This document shows positions 33,797 through 42,176 of a stretch of 64,000 nt of DNA, piece after piece; within the stretch, counting starts at the first letter, position 1, and each line of letters opens with the position of its first letter. Below the pieces are notes generated by a model. It made no database searches, was not told the origin of the DNA, and worked only from the letters and a program-made list of their open reading frames with translations. The position numbers and the translations under genes were made by a program. Origin of the DNA: Nocardioides oceani (lineage in GTDB: Bacteria; Actinomycetota; Actinomycetes; Propionibacteriales; Nocardioidaceae); contig NZ_JAUHJQ010000002.1 in assembly GCF_030412965.1 (NCBI RefSeq), positions 62,001 to 126,000 of the forward strand. The letters run 5' to 3'.

Positions 33797-34534
33797 ATGA
33801 GCGAGCGGATCACCATCTCCACCTCCGACGGACCGGCCGAGGCGTACGTCGCCGGGGAGCCCGGCCGGCCGGGCGTGCTGTTCTTCGTCGACGCGATCGG
33901 GCTGCGTCCCCAGGTCGAGCAGATGGCCGACCGGATCGCGTCCTGGGGCTACTTCGTGCTGGTGCCGCACGTCTTCCACCGTGACGGCTCGGCGGCGGAG
34001 CTGGCGCCGCAGGGGGACCTGCGGGAGGCGGCGGCCCGCGAGGCGTTCTTCGCCGGCGGGGCGATGGACCGGGTCGGCGCCTACACGCCCGACCGGTCCG
34101 ACCCGGACACCGACGCCTGGCTGGCCGCCCTCGCGGAGCGGGCCGGGGAGGGTCCGGTCGGGGTGACCGGCTACTGCATGGGCGCCCGGCTCGCGGTCCG
34201 GGCCGCCGGGCGGCACCCGGACCGGGTGGCCGCGGTCGGCGGCTGGCACGGCGGCGGTCTGGTGACTGACAAGCCGGACAGCCCGCACCTGGCGATCGCC
34301 GGGTCGACGGCGACGTACGCCTTCGGGCACGCGGACCAGGACCGGTCGATGCCTCCCGAGGCGGTCACGGCGCTGGGTGAGGCGCTGGCGGCCGCGGGCC
34401 GGCCGCACACGAACGAGGTGTTCGCCGGGGCGCCGCACGGCTACACGATGGCCGACACGTCGATGTACGACGAGGCCGCCGCTGAGCGGCACTTCGAGCA
34501 GCTGCGTGAGCTGCTCGCCCGCACCCTGGCCTGA
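33797..34534 (+). CDS. dienelactone hydrolase family protein
   Basis: A 245-residue alpha/beta hydrolase. The catalytic triad is Cys127 in GYCMGAR, an Asp in HADQDRSM and the His in PHGYTMAD, as in dienelactone hydrolases that open dienelactones in aromatic degradation. The N-terminal DGPAEAYVA strand matches the family too. No other aromatic-catabolism genes are nearby, so this may be a general esterase-like member. It converges with the Tad locus across a 91-base gap in which I see no convincing hairpin. Confidence 0.9.
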   Translation: MSERITISTSDGPAEAYVAGEPGRPGVLFFVDAIGLRPQVEQMADRIASWGYFVLVPHVFHRDGSAAELAPQGDLREAAAREAFFAGGAMDRVGAYTPDRSDPDTDAWLAALAERAGEGPVGVTGYCMGARLAVRAAGRHPDRVAAVGGWHGGGLVTDKPDSPHLAIAGSTATYAFGHADQDRSMPPEAVTALGEALAAAGRPHTNEVFAGAPHGYTMADTSMYDEAAAERHFEQLRELLARTLA

Positions 34535-34625
34535 GCGTCGACCGAACTACTGGTGGAAGTCGCTCCCCGTCGCCGGTCCCACGCTCAGCCTCACGTCCCG
34601 TGCCGGACTTCGACCAGCACTTCGG

Positions 34626-35087
34626 TCAGGGACGGTCGACCCCGGAGACCGCCGAGCCGCTCGCGGCCACCGTCGGCCGGTGGGGAGATCCGGGGAAGGT
34701 CAGAGGCAGCTCGAGCGGCGCGCTGAGCCGGACGGTGACGCGGTCCTCGGCCGGGTCGACGGCGACGGTGTGCCGCAGGCCGGGGTAGCGGCGGTAGGCG
34801 CCGACCTGGGTCAGGTAGTCGCGCACGGCCGCCGAGGCCTGGGCCGCGGTCACCTCGAGCCGCCCCTCGGGCACGCCGCCCTCGTAGACGTCGGCGCCGG
34901 TCGCGCCGAGGTCGGCGCCGTGCAGCGCGGCGCCGTCGGCGAGGGTGCCGAGCCCCGAGCGCTGGAGGTACGCCGCCGTCGCGTCGACCACGACGGCGAC
35001 CGCGATCGCGAGGAACACCGCGAAGCCGACGATCAGCACGGTCACCTGCCCGCGCTCGCCGCGGCGGGCCCGGTCAGTCCGCCGCAC
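34626..35087 (-). CDS. TadG-like pilus assembly protein
   Basis: A 153-residue membrane-anchored protein, the last gene of the Tad locus. After the start RRTDRARRGERGQVTV comes one hydrophobic segment (VLIVGFAVFLAIAVAVVVDA) with the pattern of the TadE/TadG N-terminal anchor, then an extracytoplasmic part. The Gly-Gln-Val-Thr junction before the helix resembles that of proteins annotated as putative Flp pilus-assembly TadG-like. GTG start; it overlaps the preceding TadE-like gene by 14 bases. It is much shorter than full-length TadG, as is common in actinobacteria. Confidence 0.78.
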   Translation of the reverse strand: MRRTDRARRGERGQVTVLIVGFAVFLAIAVAVVVDATAAYLQRSGLGTLADGAALHGADLGATGADVYEGGVPEGRLEVTAAQASAAVRDYLTQVGAYRRYPGLRHTVAVDPAEDRVTVRLSAPLELPLTFPGSPHRPTVAASGSAVSGVDRP

Positions 35088-35544
35088 CGGTCACCTCCTG
35101 GTACTGACCGATCGGCACGGTGTGGGTCGCGTCGAGCGCGAAGGACGGCGCCTGTCCGCCGAGCACCTCCGGCATCAGCGGCAGGTCGACGCGGGACTCG
35201 ATCCGGACGGTGATCACCGACGTCCCGCTGTGGCAGTCCGCGGGGTAGGGCGTGCAGGTGATCCGCACCGCGAGCGGTGCGCCCTCGAGGCCCTGGTCGG
35301 CGAGCGCGCGCCGGGCCAGCAGCTCGGCCTGCCGGGTGCCCTCCGCGTCGGTCGGTGCCAGCGCGTACGCCCGCGCCGCCGACCGGGCCGCGCCACCCAC
35401 GCCGAACGCGCCGCGCTGCACCTCGAAGACGCTGAGCAGGATCCACAGCATGGGCACCAGCAGCAGGATGCCGAGCCAGGTGACCTCGACCAGGGCGCTG
35501 CCGCGCTCGCCACGGGACAGCCGGGTCTCGAGCACGGCGCTCAC
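35074..35544 (-). CDS. TadE-like pseudopilin, second copy
   Basis: A 156-residue protein with the TadE/TadF pattern: a basic start (TRLSRGERGSALVEVTWL) with a conserved Glu close to the membrane helix, one helix (LGILLLVPMLWILLSVFEV), and an extracytoplasmic domain holding two cysteines (ITCTPYPADCHSG) that likely form a disulfide. It starts with a GTGA overlap on the upstream TadE-like gene. TadE/F proteins are minor pilins or assembly factors for the Flp pilus. Confidence 0.82.
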   Translation of the reverse strand: MSAVLETRLSRGERGSALVEVTWLGILLLVPMLWILLSVFEVQRGAFGVGGAARSAARAYALAPTDAEGTRQAELLARRALADQGLEGAPLAVRITCTPYPADCHSGTSVITVRIESRVDLPLMPEVLGGQAPSFALDATHTVPIGQYQEVTGAAD

Positions 35545-35942
35545 GGAGCGTCCTCCAGTGGGCGCTCCTCCACGGCGTGGCCGCTCACGTCGAGCTCGAC
35601 GGCGGGCCCGCCGAGACCGAGCGCGGGGACCCGGACCCGGACCGTCACCTCGACGCCGGGCTGCCCGTCGACCGTCACCTGCCGGGCCGAGACGTCGCGG
35701 GCGAAGCGCCCCGAGACGGCGCCGGTGATCTGGTCGCGGGTGAGCGCGGCGCCGTCGGCCGGGTCGCGGCCGGCCGTGGCGGCGTACCGCGCTCCCTCCG
35801 AGGCCGCGGCGGTGACGGTGTTGCGCACCAGCAGCACCAGCGCGACCTGCAGGATGCCGAGGAAGAGGGGCACCAGCACGACCAGCACGAGCACGAAGTC
35901 GACGACGGCGGCCCCGCGCTCGCGACCGGCCGCCCGCCGCAC
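35541..35942 (-). CDS. TadE-like pseudopilin, first copy
   Basis: A 133-residue protein with RERGAAVVDFVLVLVVLVPL, the TadE-type N-terminal anchor in which a Gly-Ala/Val-Asp/Glu junction precedes the helix. The second part has TVTAAASEGARYAATAGR, a motif shared by TadE domains, and a short beta region. The GTG at 35942 shares one base with the pilin-like gene's TAG. The extracytoplasmic part lacks cysteines, unlike the second copy. Confidence 0.83.
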   Translation of the reverse strand: MRRAAGRERGAAVVDFVLVLVVLVPLFLGILQVALVLLVRNTVTAAASEGARYAATAGRDPADGAALTRDQITGAVSGRFARDVSARQVTVDGQPGVEVTVRVRVPALGLGGPAVELDVSGHAVEERPLEDAP

Positions 35943-36145
35943 TACTGCACCTTGGCCAGGGCGCTGTTGAGCATCTGGGTCAGCTGCTGGTCGGCGACCT
36001 TCCAGATCATCATCACCAGACCGGCCGTCATGACGGTGACGAGCACCCAGCCGGGCACGTCGCCCCGCTCGTCGCGCTCGCGGGGCGCGGTGAGCGTCAG
36101 CAGCACCAGGTGGAGCCGCAGGAGTGCGGCGTCGAGGTGTTCCAT
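35942..36145 (-). CDS. small pilin-like membrane peptide of the Tad locus
   Basis: A 67-residue protein starting at the ATG 36145, preceded by GGAAGG. It has an amphipathic N-terminal part with an RERDERGDVPGW segment, then one hydrophobic helix (VLVTVMTAGLVMMIWKVA) and a short polar end. The size, the single helix and the place between tadC and tadE fit the Flp pilin or a pilin-like subunit in actinobacterial Tad loci. A classic Flp processing site (Gly followed by a Glu-Tyr pair) is not visible, so whether it is processed is open. Confidence 0.7.
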   Translation of the reverse strand: MEHLDAALLRLHLVLLTLTAPRERDERGDVPGWVLVTVMTAGLVMMIWKVADQQLTQMLNSALAKVQ

Positions 36146-36184
36146 GGTGGTTCCTTCCCGAGACATCAGTGAAGCGTCGGAGCG

Positions 36185-37114
36185 CTAGGGCGTGGTCAGG
36201 CTGAGCCCGACGACGCCGGGCCAGAAGGCGAACAGCACGGTCACCGGGAGCACGAGGAACACCACCGGGACCATCATCACGACCTCGCGGCGGGCCGCGA
36301 CCTCGATCAGCTCGCGGCGGCCGGCCTCGCGGACGTCGGCGGCCTGCGCGTGGAGCACGTCGGCCAGGGGGGTGCCGCGCTCGACGGCGACCGCGATGCC
36401 CTGGGCGAAGCGGGCGACCAGCGGCAGCCCGGAGGCGGCCGCGAGGCGGTCGAAGGCGGCGGACACCGGCTCGCCGGTGCGGACGGCCGCCAGGACCCTG
36501 CCCAGGTCGGCCGACAGCTCGCCACCGCTGCGGGCCACGACCCGGTCCAGGGCGGACACCGGGCTCTCGCCGGCCGCCACCGACAGGGCGAGGAGCTCTG
36601 CGACGGTCGGGAACTCCGCGAGGATCCGTCGCTCGCGCGAGCGCACCTGACCGGTCAGGTGGCTGTCCCGCGCGACGATCCCGAGCACGAAGGCGACGCC
36701 GCACAGCACCGCGGAGGACAGCATGCCGCCGGGGTCGGCGAGCGCGTCGAGGACGCCGTACGCCGCCGCGACGGCGAATGCGGTGAGGCCCCACAGCACC
36801 TGCTCGACCCGGAAGTCGTGGACGCTCCGGTCGAGCCCCGCCCGCTCCAGTCGGCGGCGGACCGAGGACGCCCCGCCCAGGACGCGCTCGACCGTGTCGG
36901 CGGCCGAGCGCAGCAGCGGGCCGTACACGGCCGCGACCACCGACCGGGGCGGCGTCGCCGGTGCGGTGGCGCCGGCGCGCGGCAGGTCGCGGAGGTACGG
37001 CAGCACCCGGACCGACAGCTGCGGGCGCCGCGTCGCGGCGACGCGCGTGGCGACGAGCAGCAGCCCGGCGGCCGTCGTGGCCCCGAGGAGGGCACCCCAC
37101 GCCGCGGGGGTCAC
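36185..37114 (-). CDS. tadC: Tad/type II secretion inner-membrane protein TadC
   Basis: A 309-residue GspF-type platform protein. It has an N-terminal helix, a cytoplasmic region, two helices (about residues 115-160), a T2SSF domain with EFPTVAELLALSVAAGESP and GTPLADVLHAQAADVREAGRRELIE, and a C-terminal helix (VVMMVPVVFLVLPVTVLFAF). The partner is the TadB-like protein just upstream; its GTG start overlaps that stop by four bases. Together they form the membrane platform driven by TadA. Confidence 0.88.
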   Translation of the reverse strand: MTPAAWGALLGATTAAGLLLVATRVAATRRPQLSVRVLPYLRDLPRAGATAPATPPRSVVAAVYGPLLRSAADTVERVLGGASSVRRRLERAGLDRSVHDFRVEQVLWGLTAFAVAAAYGVLDALADPGGMLSSAVLCGVAFVLGIVARDSHLTGQVRSRERRILAEFPTVAELLALSVAAGESPVSALDRVVARSGGELSADLGRVLAAVRTGEPVSAAFDRLAAASGLPLVARFAQGIAVAVERGTPLADVLHAQAADVREAGRRELIEVAARREVVMMVPVVFLVLPVTVLFAFWPGVVGLSLTTP

Positions 37115-37965
37115 GACAGGATCCGCCGCTCGGTGGGCAGCCGGCCGATGCGCATCATCAGGCGGTAGGCCAGGACGCAGGTCGCGGCGCCCACCACCAG
37201 CACGACCACGCCTCCGGGGGAGGCGTAGCGGCGGATGACCTCGGACTGGAAGGACATGAAGAGGAGCACCAGCCACGGTGCGGCGACGGCCAGGCGGGCG
37301 CCGTTGACGGTCCAGGCCTGGCGTGCCTCCAGCTCCGAGCGGGTCCGCAGGTCGTCGCGCAGGTAGCCCGACAGGTTGCGCAGCAGCCGGCCGAGCTCGC
37401 CGCCGCCGACCTCGCGGGCGACGCGCAGGCCCTCGACCACCCGGTCACCGACGGGGTCGGCCAGCCGGTCCTTGAGCCGGTCGAGGCACTCGCCGAACCG
37501 GCCGGTCACCTGGTAGTCCAGGGCGAAGTCCGCGAACGCCGGCTGCAGCGGCTCCGGCCCGCGCGTGCCGAGGGCGGCCAGCGCATCGGGCAGCGACAGC
37601 CCCGCGCGGACGGCGCTCGTGAGGTGGTCGACGGCCTCCGGCCACACCTCGGCGAGCTCGCGCTGCCGGCGTCGCGCCCGGCCGGAGACCACGGCGACCG
37701 GGAGGTAGCCGCCCATCGCGCCGAAGGCGAGCGCGACGGGCGCCGTCGCCGAGACCGCCTGCACCACGACCGCCGCCACGACGCCGGAGACCAAGCACAG
37801 CGCGAGGAAGGACGCCGGCGAGACCGACCGCATGCCGGCGCGGGCCAGCAGCCGGTCCGTCCTGCCCGCGGTGCGGGTGTCGGTGCGCGGAGTGCGGGGC
37901 ACGAAGAACGCCGACCACACCAGCAGCAGGCCGACGCCGACGCCGAGACCGACGAGCGCGCCCAC
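37111..37965 (-). CDS. tadB: Tad/type II secretion inner-membrane protein TadB
   Basis: A 284-residue GspF-type protein. One N-terminal helix is followed by a basic cytoplasmic loop, two helices (about residues 46-90), the T2SSF domain with EVWPEAVDHLTSAVRAGLSL and REVGGGELGRLLRNLSGYL, and two C-terminal helices. It lies one base after the tadA stop, so the genes are a coupled unit. The order tadA-tadB-tadC is the usual one. Confidence 0.9.
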   Translation of the reverse strand: MGALVGLGVGVGLLLVWSAFFVPRTPRTDTRTAGRTDRLLARAGMRSVSPASFLALCLVSGVVAAVVVQAVSATAPVALAFGAMGGYLPVAVVSGRARRRQRELAEVWPEAVDHLTSAVRAGLSLPDALAALGTRGPEPLQPAFADFALDYQVTGRFGECLDRLKDRLADPVGDRVVEGLRVAREVGGGELGRLLRNLSGYLRDDLRTRSELEARQAWTVNGARLAVAAPWLVLLFMSFQSEVIRRYASPGGVVVLVVGAATCVLAYRLMMRIGRLPTERRILS

Positions 37966-37966
37966 C

Positions 37967-39247
37967 TCAGCGGCCCTCGCGGAGCGGCCCGGCGAGGATC
38001 GCGTGGACGTCGATGCCGGCCCGCTCGAACAGGTCGACCCGCGGCGGCATGCCACCCACGCGCCGCAGCTCGCCGCCGGAGCGGCGGAAGACGGGCTCGG
38101 TCTCGATGATGTCGTTCTCCACCCGCCCGGGGACGCCCACGACCTCGTTCACCCGGCGTACGCCGTGCTCGTCGACGCCGAGGTGGACGACCAGGTCGAC
38201 GGACGAGGCGACGGTGGGGACGACGAACCGGGCGGAGATGTTCTCGCCGGCGAGCAGGGGCAGCGTGCACATCTTGACCAGCGCCTCGCGGGCGGAGTTC
38301 GCGTGGATGGTGCACATCCCCGGCAGGCCGGCGTTGAGGGCGAGCAGCAGGTCGAGGCACTCCTCGGCGCGGACCTCGCCGACGACGATGCGACTGGGCC
38401 GCATCCGCAGGCTCTCCTTGACCAGCTCCCGCAGCCGCACCTCGCCGGTGCCCTCGAGTCCGGACTGCCGGGTCTGCAGGGGCACCCAGTCCGGGTGGTG
38501 GAAGCGCAGCTCGAAGACCTCCTCCGCGGAGATCACCCGCTCGCCGCCGGGGATCGCGCCGGCCAGGCAGTTGAGCATGGTCGTCTTGCCCGCTTGGGTG
38601 CCGCCGGCGACGATCACGTTCAGCCCGGCGCGCACCGACGCCTCGAGGAAGGTCGCTGCCCGGGGGCTCAGCGACCCGAGCTCGACCAGGTCGGACAGGC
38701 GGGCGGCCTTGAGCACGAACTTGCGGATGTTCACGGCCGAGAACCCGCGGCTGATGCCCTGCAGCACGACGTGCAGCCGGTGGCCCTCGGGGAGCATCGC
38801 GTCGACGAACGGCGTGCTGACGTCGACGCGGCGGCCGCTGGACTTGAGCATCCGCTCGACGAGCTCGTCGACCTGCGCGCTGGTGAGCATCAAGTTGGTG
38901 AGCTCGTGGCGGCCGTTGCGGGCGATGAAGACGCGGGTGGGGTCGTTGATCCAGATCTCCTCGACGGTCGGGTCGTCGAGGAACGGCTGGAGGGGACCGA
39001 AGCCGGCCACCCGAGCGACGAGCTCGCCGACGACCGCGCTCGGGTCGTGGACGGCCGCGACCTGACCGGTGAGGCTGCGCTGGTCGTGGTCGCGCACGAC
39101 GGACTCGGCGATGCGGCGTACGACGGCGGCGTCGCGCTGCGGGTCGACGCCCTCGCGGCGCACGGCCTCGCGGACGACCTGGTCGAGCTGCTCGACCAGG
39201 TCCGTGCGGTCCGCGCGGGGCGGCGCGGCGGGATGGGTCAGTGACAT
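37967..39247 (-). CDS. tadA: TadA/CpaF secretion ATPase
   Basis: A 426-residue hexameric ATPase powering pilus assembly. The N-terminal domain is all-alpha (about 1-90); the ATPase part has Walker A AGGTQAGKTT, the Asp box around SAEEVFELRF, Walker B RIVVGEVRAEE and the His box MCTIHANSAREAL. It is the first gene of the Tad locus, so the promoter should lie in the 448-base region that starts at 39248. No tadZ-like gene or prepilin peptidase is present in the window. Confidence 0.94.
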   Translation of the reverse strand: MSLTHPAAPPRADRTDLVEQLDQVVREAVRREGVDPQRDAAVVRRIAESVVRDHDQRSLTGQVAAVHDPSAVVGELVARVAGFGPLQPFLDDPTVEEIWINDPTRVFIARNGRHELTNLMLTSAQVDELVERMLKSSGRRVDVSTPFVDAMLPEGHRLHVVLQGISRGFSAVNIRKFVLKAARLSDLVELGSLSPRAATFLEASVRAGLNVIVAGGTQAGKTTMLNCLAGAIPGGERVISAEEVFELRFHHPDWVPLQTRQSGLEGTGEVRLRELVKESLRMRPSRIVVGEVRAEECLDLLLALNAGLPGMCTIHANSAREALVKMCTLPLLAGENISARFVVPTVASSVDLVVHLGVDEHGVRRVNEVVGVPGRVENDIIETEPVFRRSGGELRRVGGMPPRVDLFERAGIDVHAILAGPLREGR

Positions 39248-39381
39248 GCAGGTCCCCCGAGATGGTTGCTGCCGACCGCTCCATCATCACCGCCGATCGC
39301 GGGCTGTAAAGGGTTCGTCCGGCGATCTGTGGACAACGGGACGGGTGTGGCCGGAGAGGCGGACTTCCAGCCGCGGCGGCC

Positions 39382-39455
39382 CATGTAACGCGACGTTCGC
39401 CGCTGTGTCGGCACGTTGCAGCGTGCCGACACAGCAGCGAACCTGTCGTTACATG
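39382..39455. repeat. 74-base imperfect palindrome
   Basis: Arms 39382-39415 and 39422-39455 are each 34 bases and pair at 30 positions around a 6-base loop. The inner 14 bases on each side (CTGTGTCGGCACG with its complement) and the outer 9 bases (CATGTAACG) are perfectly complementary. It is non-coding and too long for an ordinary operator. It could be a cruciform, a terminator or attenuator, or a small mobile palindromic repeat. Confidence 0.85.
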
Positions 39456-39634
39456 CGGCTCGGCGGCCGGCGTGGGGGAGCGGGCGGACGGAGGAGCCGG
39501 AGAGGCCATGTCCAACCGGTGTCAGGGGCATCAGGTGACGTGTGATGCGGGACTGGTCCAGACCAGCGATCCGTGGGTGGTTTGGGGGGTCTGACCAGCG
39601 GCAACACGGTGTCCACATGGCTGCGCCGCTGGGA

Positions 39635-39667
39635 CCCGGTGCACCGATCACTCACTCATGCACCGGG
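39635..39667 (+). promoter_or_regulatory. leader hairpin upstream of the surface-protein gene
   Basis: Nine bases (CCCGGTGCA, 39635-39643) pair with 39659-39667 across a 15-base loop, ending 28 bases before the ATG at 39696. It lies in the expected 5' leader and might influence translation. No known riboswitch consensus was recognised. Confidence 0.35.
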
Positions 39668-39695
39668 CAACTCCCGGCAGGACACGGAGACAGCT

Positions 39696-40913
39696 ATGCG
39701 ATCAGTCGCGCCTGCGAAGAAGTACCTCGCCATCGCCGCGGCGGTGGCAGTGACCGGGTGGGCCGGGATGGCCCCGGTGGCCGCGGACCCGGGCAACGGG
39801 AACGGCGGCGGCAACGGCAACGGTGGCGGTTCCAGCCAGGAGGCCCCGGGCCAGCAGGCCAACGGCCAGGGCAACGGCAGCGCCGGCCAGGGCAACGGCA
39901 ACGGCCAGGGCCAGGGCGCCGGCCAGGGCAATGGCAACGGAGCCGCCCAGGACGGCCCGAAGCCCGGGAACGGGAACGGGAACGGCCCCAAGCCGGGCAA
40001 CGGCCCCAAGCCGGGGAACGGGCCCAAGCCCGGCAACGGCAACGAGGACGGCCCCAAGCCGGGCAACGGCCCCAAGCCGGGCAACGGCGGGGGCAACGGC
40101 GACGGCCCCAAGCCGGGCAACGGCCCCAAGCCGGGCAACGGCCCGAAGCCGGGCAACGGCGGCGGCAACGGCGACCCGGCCGGCAACAACGGCACCGTGA
40201 AGATCGCGCCGCTGGGCGAGATGGACGGCATCCCGAACAACAGCCCGCACCCGGGCTGCACCTTCCAGGTCGAGTGGTACGGCTTCGACGAGGGCGCCGA
40301 CATCATCTCGACGGTCACCTTCGCGATGCACGCGCCGACCAGCGACGTCGGCCTGAGCGTCGACGGCCCGTCGACGGTGTTCGTGGGCGGCGACCCGGCC
40401 AGCGGTGCGGGCACCGACACCGGTCTCGACGGCGTGGCGACGTACACCCTCTCCTTCGACGGCGAGCCGCACCCGAAGCAGGGCTACCACGTCAAGCTGA
40501 CCGTGGCGACGCCACGCAGCAACGGCAACGACACCAAGACCAAGGTGTTCTGGGTCGAGCCGTGCGCCGAGACCCCGTCGGCCTCGCCGAGCGTCGACCC
40601 CAGCGAGGAGCCGACCGACGAGCCGACCGACGGGCCGACCACGCCGGGGGTCGCCGGTGAGAGCGAGGAGGCCGACGAGACCGACGCCGGCGTGCTCGGC
40701 GTCCAGGCCTCGGCGTCCCCCTCGGACGAGGCGGGCGTCCTCGGGACCACCGCCAGCGCCGACGACGACGACTCGGCCGTGCCCACGGCCGTCGACGCCG
40801 GTGAGGACGGCCCGGTGATGGACTTCGTGTCCTCGCCCGTGCCCTGGATCGTGATCGGCCTGGGTCTCGGCATCGCCGCCCTCGCCATGGTCCGCCGCCG
40901 TCAGGGTGCCTGA
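39696..40913 (+). CDS. repeat-rich, membrane-anchored surface protein
   Basis: A 405-residue exported protein. The signal peptide ends near VAADPGN. Residues 30-165 are low complexity: an Asn-Gly/Gln-rich part, then nine PKPGNG units (88-155). A folded domain follows (about 170-290, [15 protein letters not shown] to KVFWVEPC, with one Cys near each end). Next comes an Asp/Glu/Pro/Thr-rich stalk with two AGVLG segments, and finally one hydrophobic helix ([17 protein letters not shown]) with RRR. This is the layout of a wall-anchored or membrane-anchored protein. The sortase gene overlaps its end, so it is the probable substrate, although no canonical LPxTG is seen; VPTAVDAG before the helix is a candidate. 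Confidence 0.8.
   Translation: MRSVAPAKKYLAIAAAVAVTGWAGMAPVAADPGNGNGGGNGNGGGSSQEAPGQQANGQGNGSAGQGNGNGQGQGAGQGNGNGAAQDGPKPGNGNGNGPKPGNGPKPGNGPKPGNGNEDGPKPGNGPKPGNGGGNGDGPKPGNGPKPGNGPKPGNGGGNGDPAGNNGTVKIAPLGEMDGIPNNSPHPGCTFQVEWYGFDEGADIISTVTFAMHAPTSDVGLSVDGPSTVFVGGDPASGAGTDTGLDGVATYTLSFDGEPHPKQGYHVKLTVATPRSNGNDTKTKVFWVEPCAETPSASPSVDPSEEPTDEPTDGPTTPGVAGESEEADETDAGVLGVQASASPSDEAGVLGTTASADDDDSAVPTAVDAGEDGPVMDFVSSPVPWIVIGLGLGIAALAMVRRRQGA
39957..40160 (+). repeat. PKPGNG-coding repeat array
   Basis: Nine 18-base PKPGNG-coding units occur in clusters of 1, 3, 2 and 3, separated by short Asn-Gly-rich spacers. The near-identical DNA units favour slippage or recombination, so copy number may differ between strains. 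Confidence 0.85.
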
Positions 40914-41556
40914 CCAGCAGCAGACGACGAGCCGCGGTCGCGGCCGGGCCGGCCTCTGGCTGGCCCTGGCCGTGGCCGCGGCGCTCGTCGTGGGCGGAGG
41001 GGTCTGGCTGGCGCGTGACCCCGGCCAGCGCCAGGTCGTCACCGACCAGCCGTCGGCCACGCCCGGCTGGTCGACCAGCCCCTCGCTCGGGACCACAGCG
41101 GAGGCGGTCCCGGCCCCGCGCCGGCCCGGCGCTCCGGTCCGCCTGCGGATCCCGGACCTCGGCGTCGACGCCCCGGTCGAGCCGGTCAAGGCCCCCGACC
41201 GCACCCTCGTCCCGCCCTCGGACCCGCAGCGGCTCGGCTGGTGGGCCGACGGCGCCAAGCCCGGCGACCGTGAGGGCAGCGCGCTGGTCGCCGGCCACAC
41301 CGTCCACACCGGCGGCGGCGCCCTCGACGACCTCGAGCAGCTGACGGAGGGCGACCGGGTGGTGGTGCGCACCGATCGGGGCGTGCTGCGGTACGCCGTC
41401 GCGAAGGTCCGCATCTACACCAAGGGCCGCCTCGCCTCGGACGCCGAGCGGCTGTTCAGCCAGGACGCGCCCGGCCGCCTGGTCGTCATCACCTGCGAGG
41501 ACTGGGACGGCACCCGCTACCTCAGCAACGTGGTCGTCACGGCCGTCCCGGTCTGA
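40906..41556 (+). CDS. class F sortase
   Basis: A 216-residue membrane-anchored transpeptidase. It has one N-terminal helix (about residues 15-37), a Pro/Ser/Thr linker and the sortase domain, with catalytic His131 (VAGHTVH), Cys197 (VITCEDW) and Arg204 (TRYLSN). The short size, the RLRIPDLGVDAPVEPV start and the Cys-Glu-Asp-Trp context match actinobacterial class F enzymes rather than class E. The GTG at 40906 lies eight bases inside the surface protein gene, so the two are translationally coupled. Confidence 0.9.
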   Translation: MPDQQQTTSRGRGRAGLWLALAVAAALVVGGGVWLARDPGQRQVVTDQPSATPGWSTSPSLGTTAEAVPAPRRPGAPVRLRIPDLGVDAPVEPVKAPDRTLVPPSDPQRLGWWADGAKPGDREGSALVAGHTVHTGGGALDDLEQLTEGDRVVVRTDRGVLRYAVAKVRIYTKGRLASDAERLFSQDAPGRLVVITCEDWDGTRYLSNVVVTAVPV

Positions 41557-41633
41557 CCACGACCGGCTGACCGATCGGCCAGACCTGCGCGGAGGGGCTG
41601 CCGGCGCGCCTCTCGGGCCTCTACCGTGCTGCT

Positions 41634-42095
41634 GTGCTCGCACGTCTCGGAACCGCACTGCTCGGCCTGGCCCTCGCCGCGGCCGTCCTCGTCCTGCCTT
41701 CCCCGGCGCAGGCCGTCACGCCGACGGAGTACGCCTCGGCGGCGTTCTCCACGACCAACAAGGTCCGCGCCAACCACGACCGCGCCAAGCTCAAGGCCAG
41801 CACCTGCCTGAAGAAGGCCGCCGTCCGCCAGGCCAAGCTGATGGCCGGCAAGAGCGACATCTTCCACCAGCTGCTCGGGCCGCTGCTCGACGGCTGCCTG
41901 CTGACGATGGTGGGGGAGAACGTCGCCTACGGCTACCCGGACGGCAAGACCGTCGTCCGCAAGGGCTGGATGAAGTCGCCGGGCCACCGCGCGAACATCC
42001 TGCGCAAGGGCTACACCCACATGGGGATCGCCGCCCGGAAGTCCGACGAGGGCGTCTGGTACGTCGCCCAGGTGTTCGGCACCCCGCTGTCCTGA
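41634..42095 (+). CDS. secreted CAP-domain protein
   Basis: A 153-residue protein with a signal peptide (about residues 1-27, ending SPAQA) and a CAP/SCP-like domain: NKVRANHDRAKLKAS, IFHQLLG, MVGENVAYGYPDG, WMKSPGHRANIL and YVAQVFG. These follow the SCP core order, including the GENVA and PGHRAN motifs. Two cysteines (Cys58 and Cys87) may form a disulfide. The gene starts with GTG and is not clearly in an operon with its neighbours. CAP proteins of actinobacteria are secreted; their activity is unclear. Confidence 0.9.
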   Translation: MLARLGTALLGLALAAAVLVLPSPAQAVTPTEYASAAFSTTNKVRANHDRAKLKASTCLKKAAVRQAKLMAGKSDIFHQLLGPLLDGCLLTMVGENVAYGYPDGKTVVRKGWMKSPGHRANILRKGYTHMGIAARKSDEGVWYVAQVFGTPLS

Positions 42096-42176
42096 CCCGG
42101 GCCTGATCCCGGCGCCCGGCCCGCGCCCGGCCCGCGATGCCCGCGGCGCCTGGCGAGCGGCGTACTCTTCACCCTC

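Larger units (their letters stand above)
39248..39695. other. 448-base non-coding region with inverted repeats
   Basis: This divergent intergenic region lies between tadA (minus) and the repeat-rich surface protein (plus). I see no convincing gene in it. It holds a long imperfect palindrome (39382-39455) and a 9-bp hairpin near the plus-strand start (39635-39667), and it must contain two outward promoters, though no clear -35/-10 pair stands out. The six-frame reading frames across it come from the palindrome and nearby GC-rich shadow frames. Confidence 0.6.

Noticed and set aside
39238..39655. Similar peptides read on both strands around 39.4 kb
   Set aside because: They arise because the palindrome gives nearly the same reading on both strands; no start sites or protein-like composition.
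39957..40160. Regular repeats that could suggest a CRISPR array
   Set aside because: The units are contiguous, in frame with a secreted protein and code PKPGNG; there are no unique spacers or cas genes.
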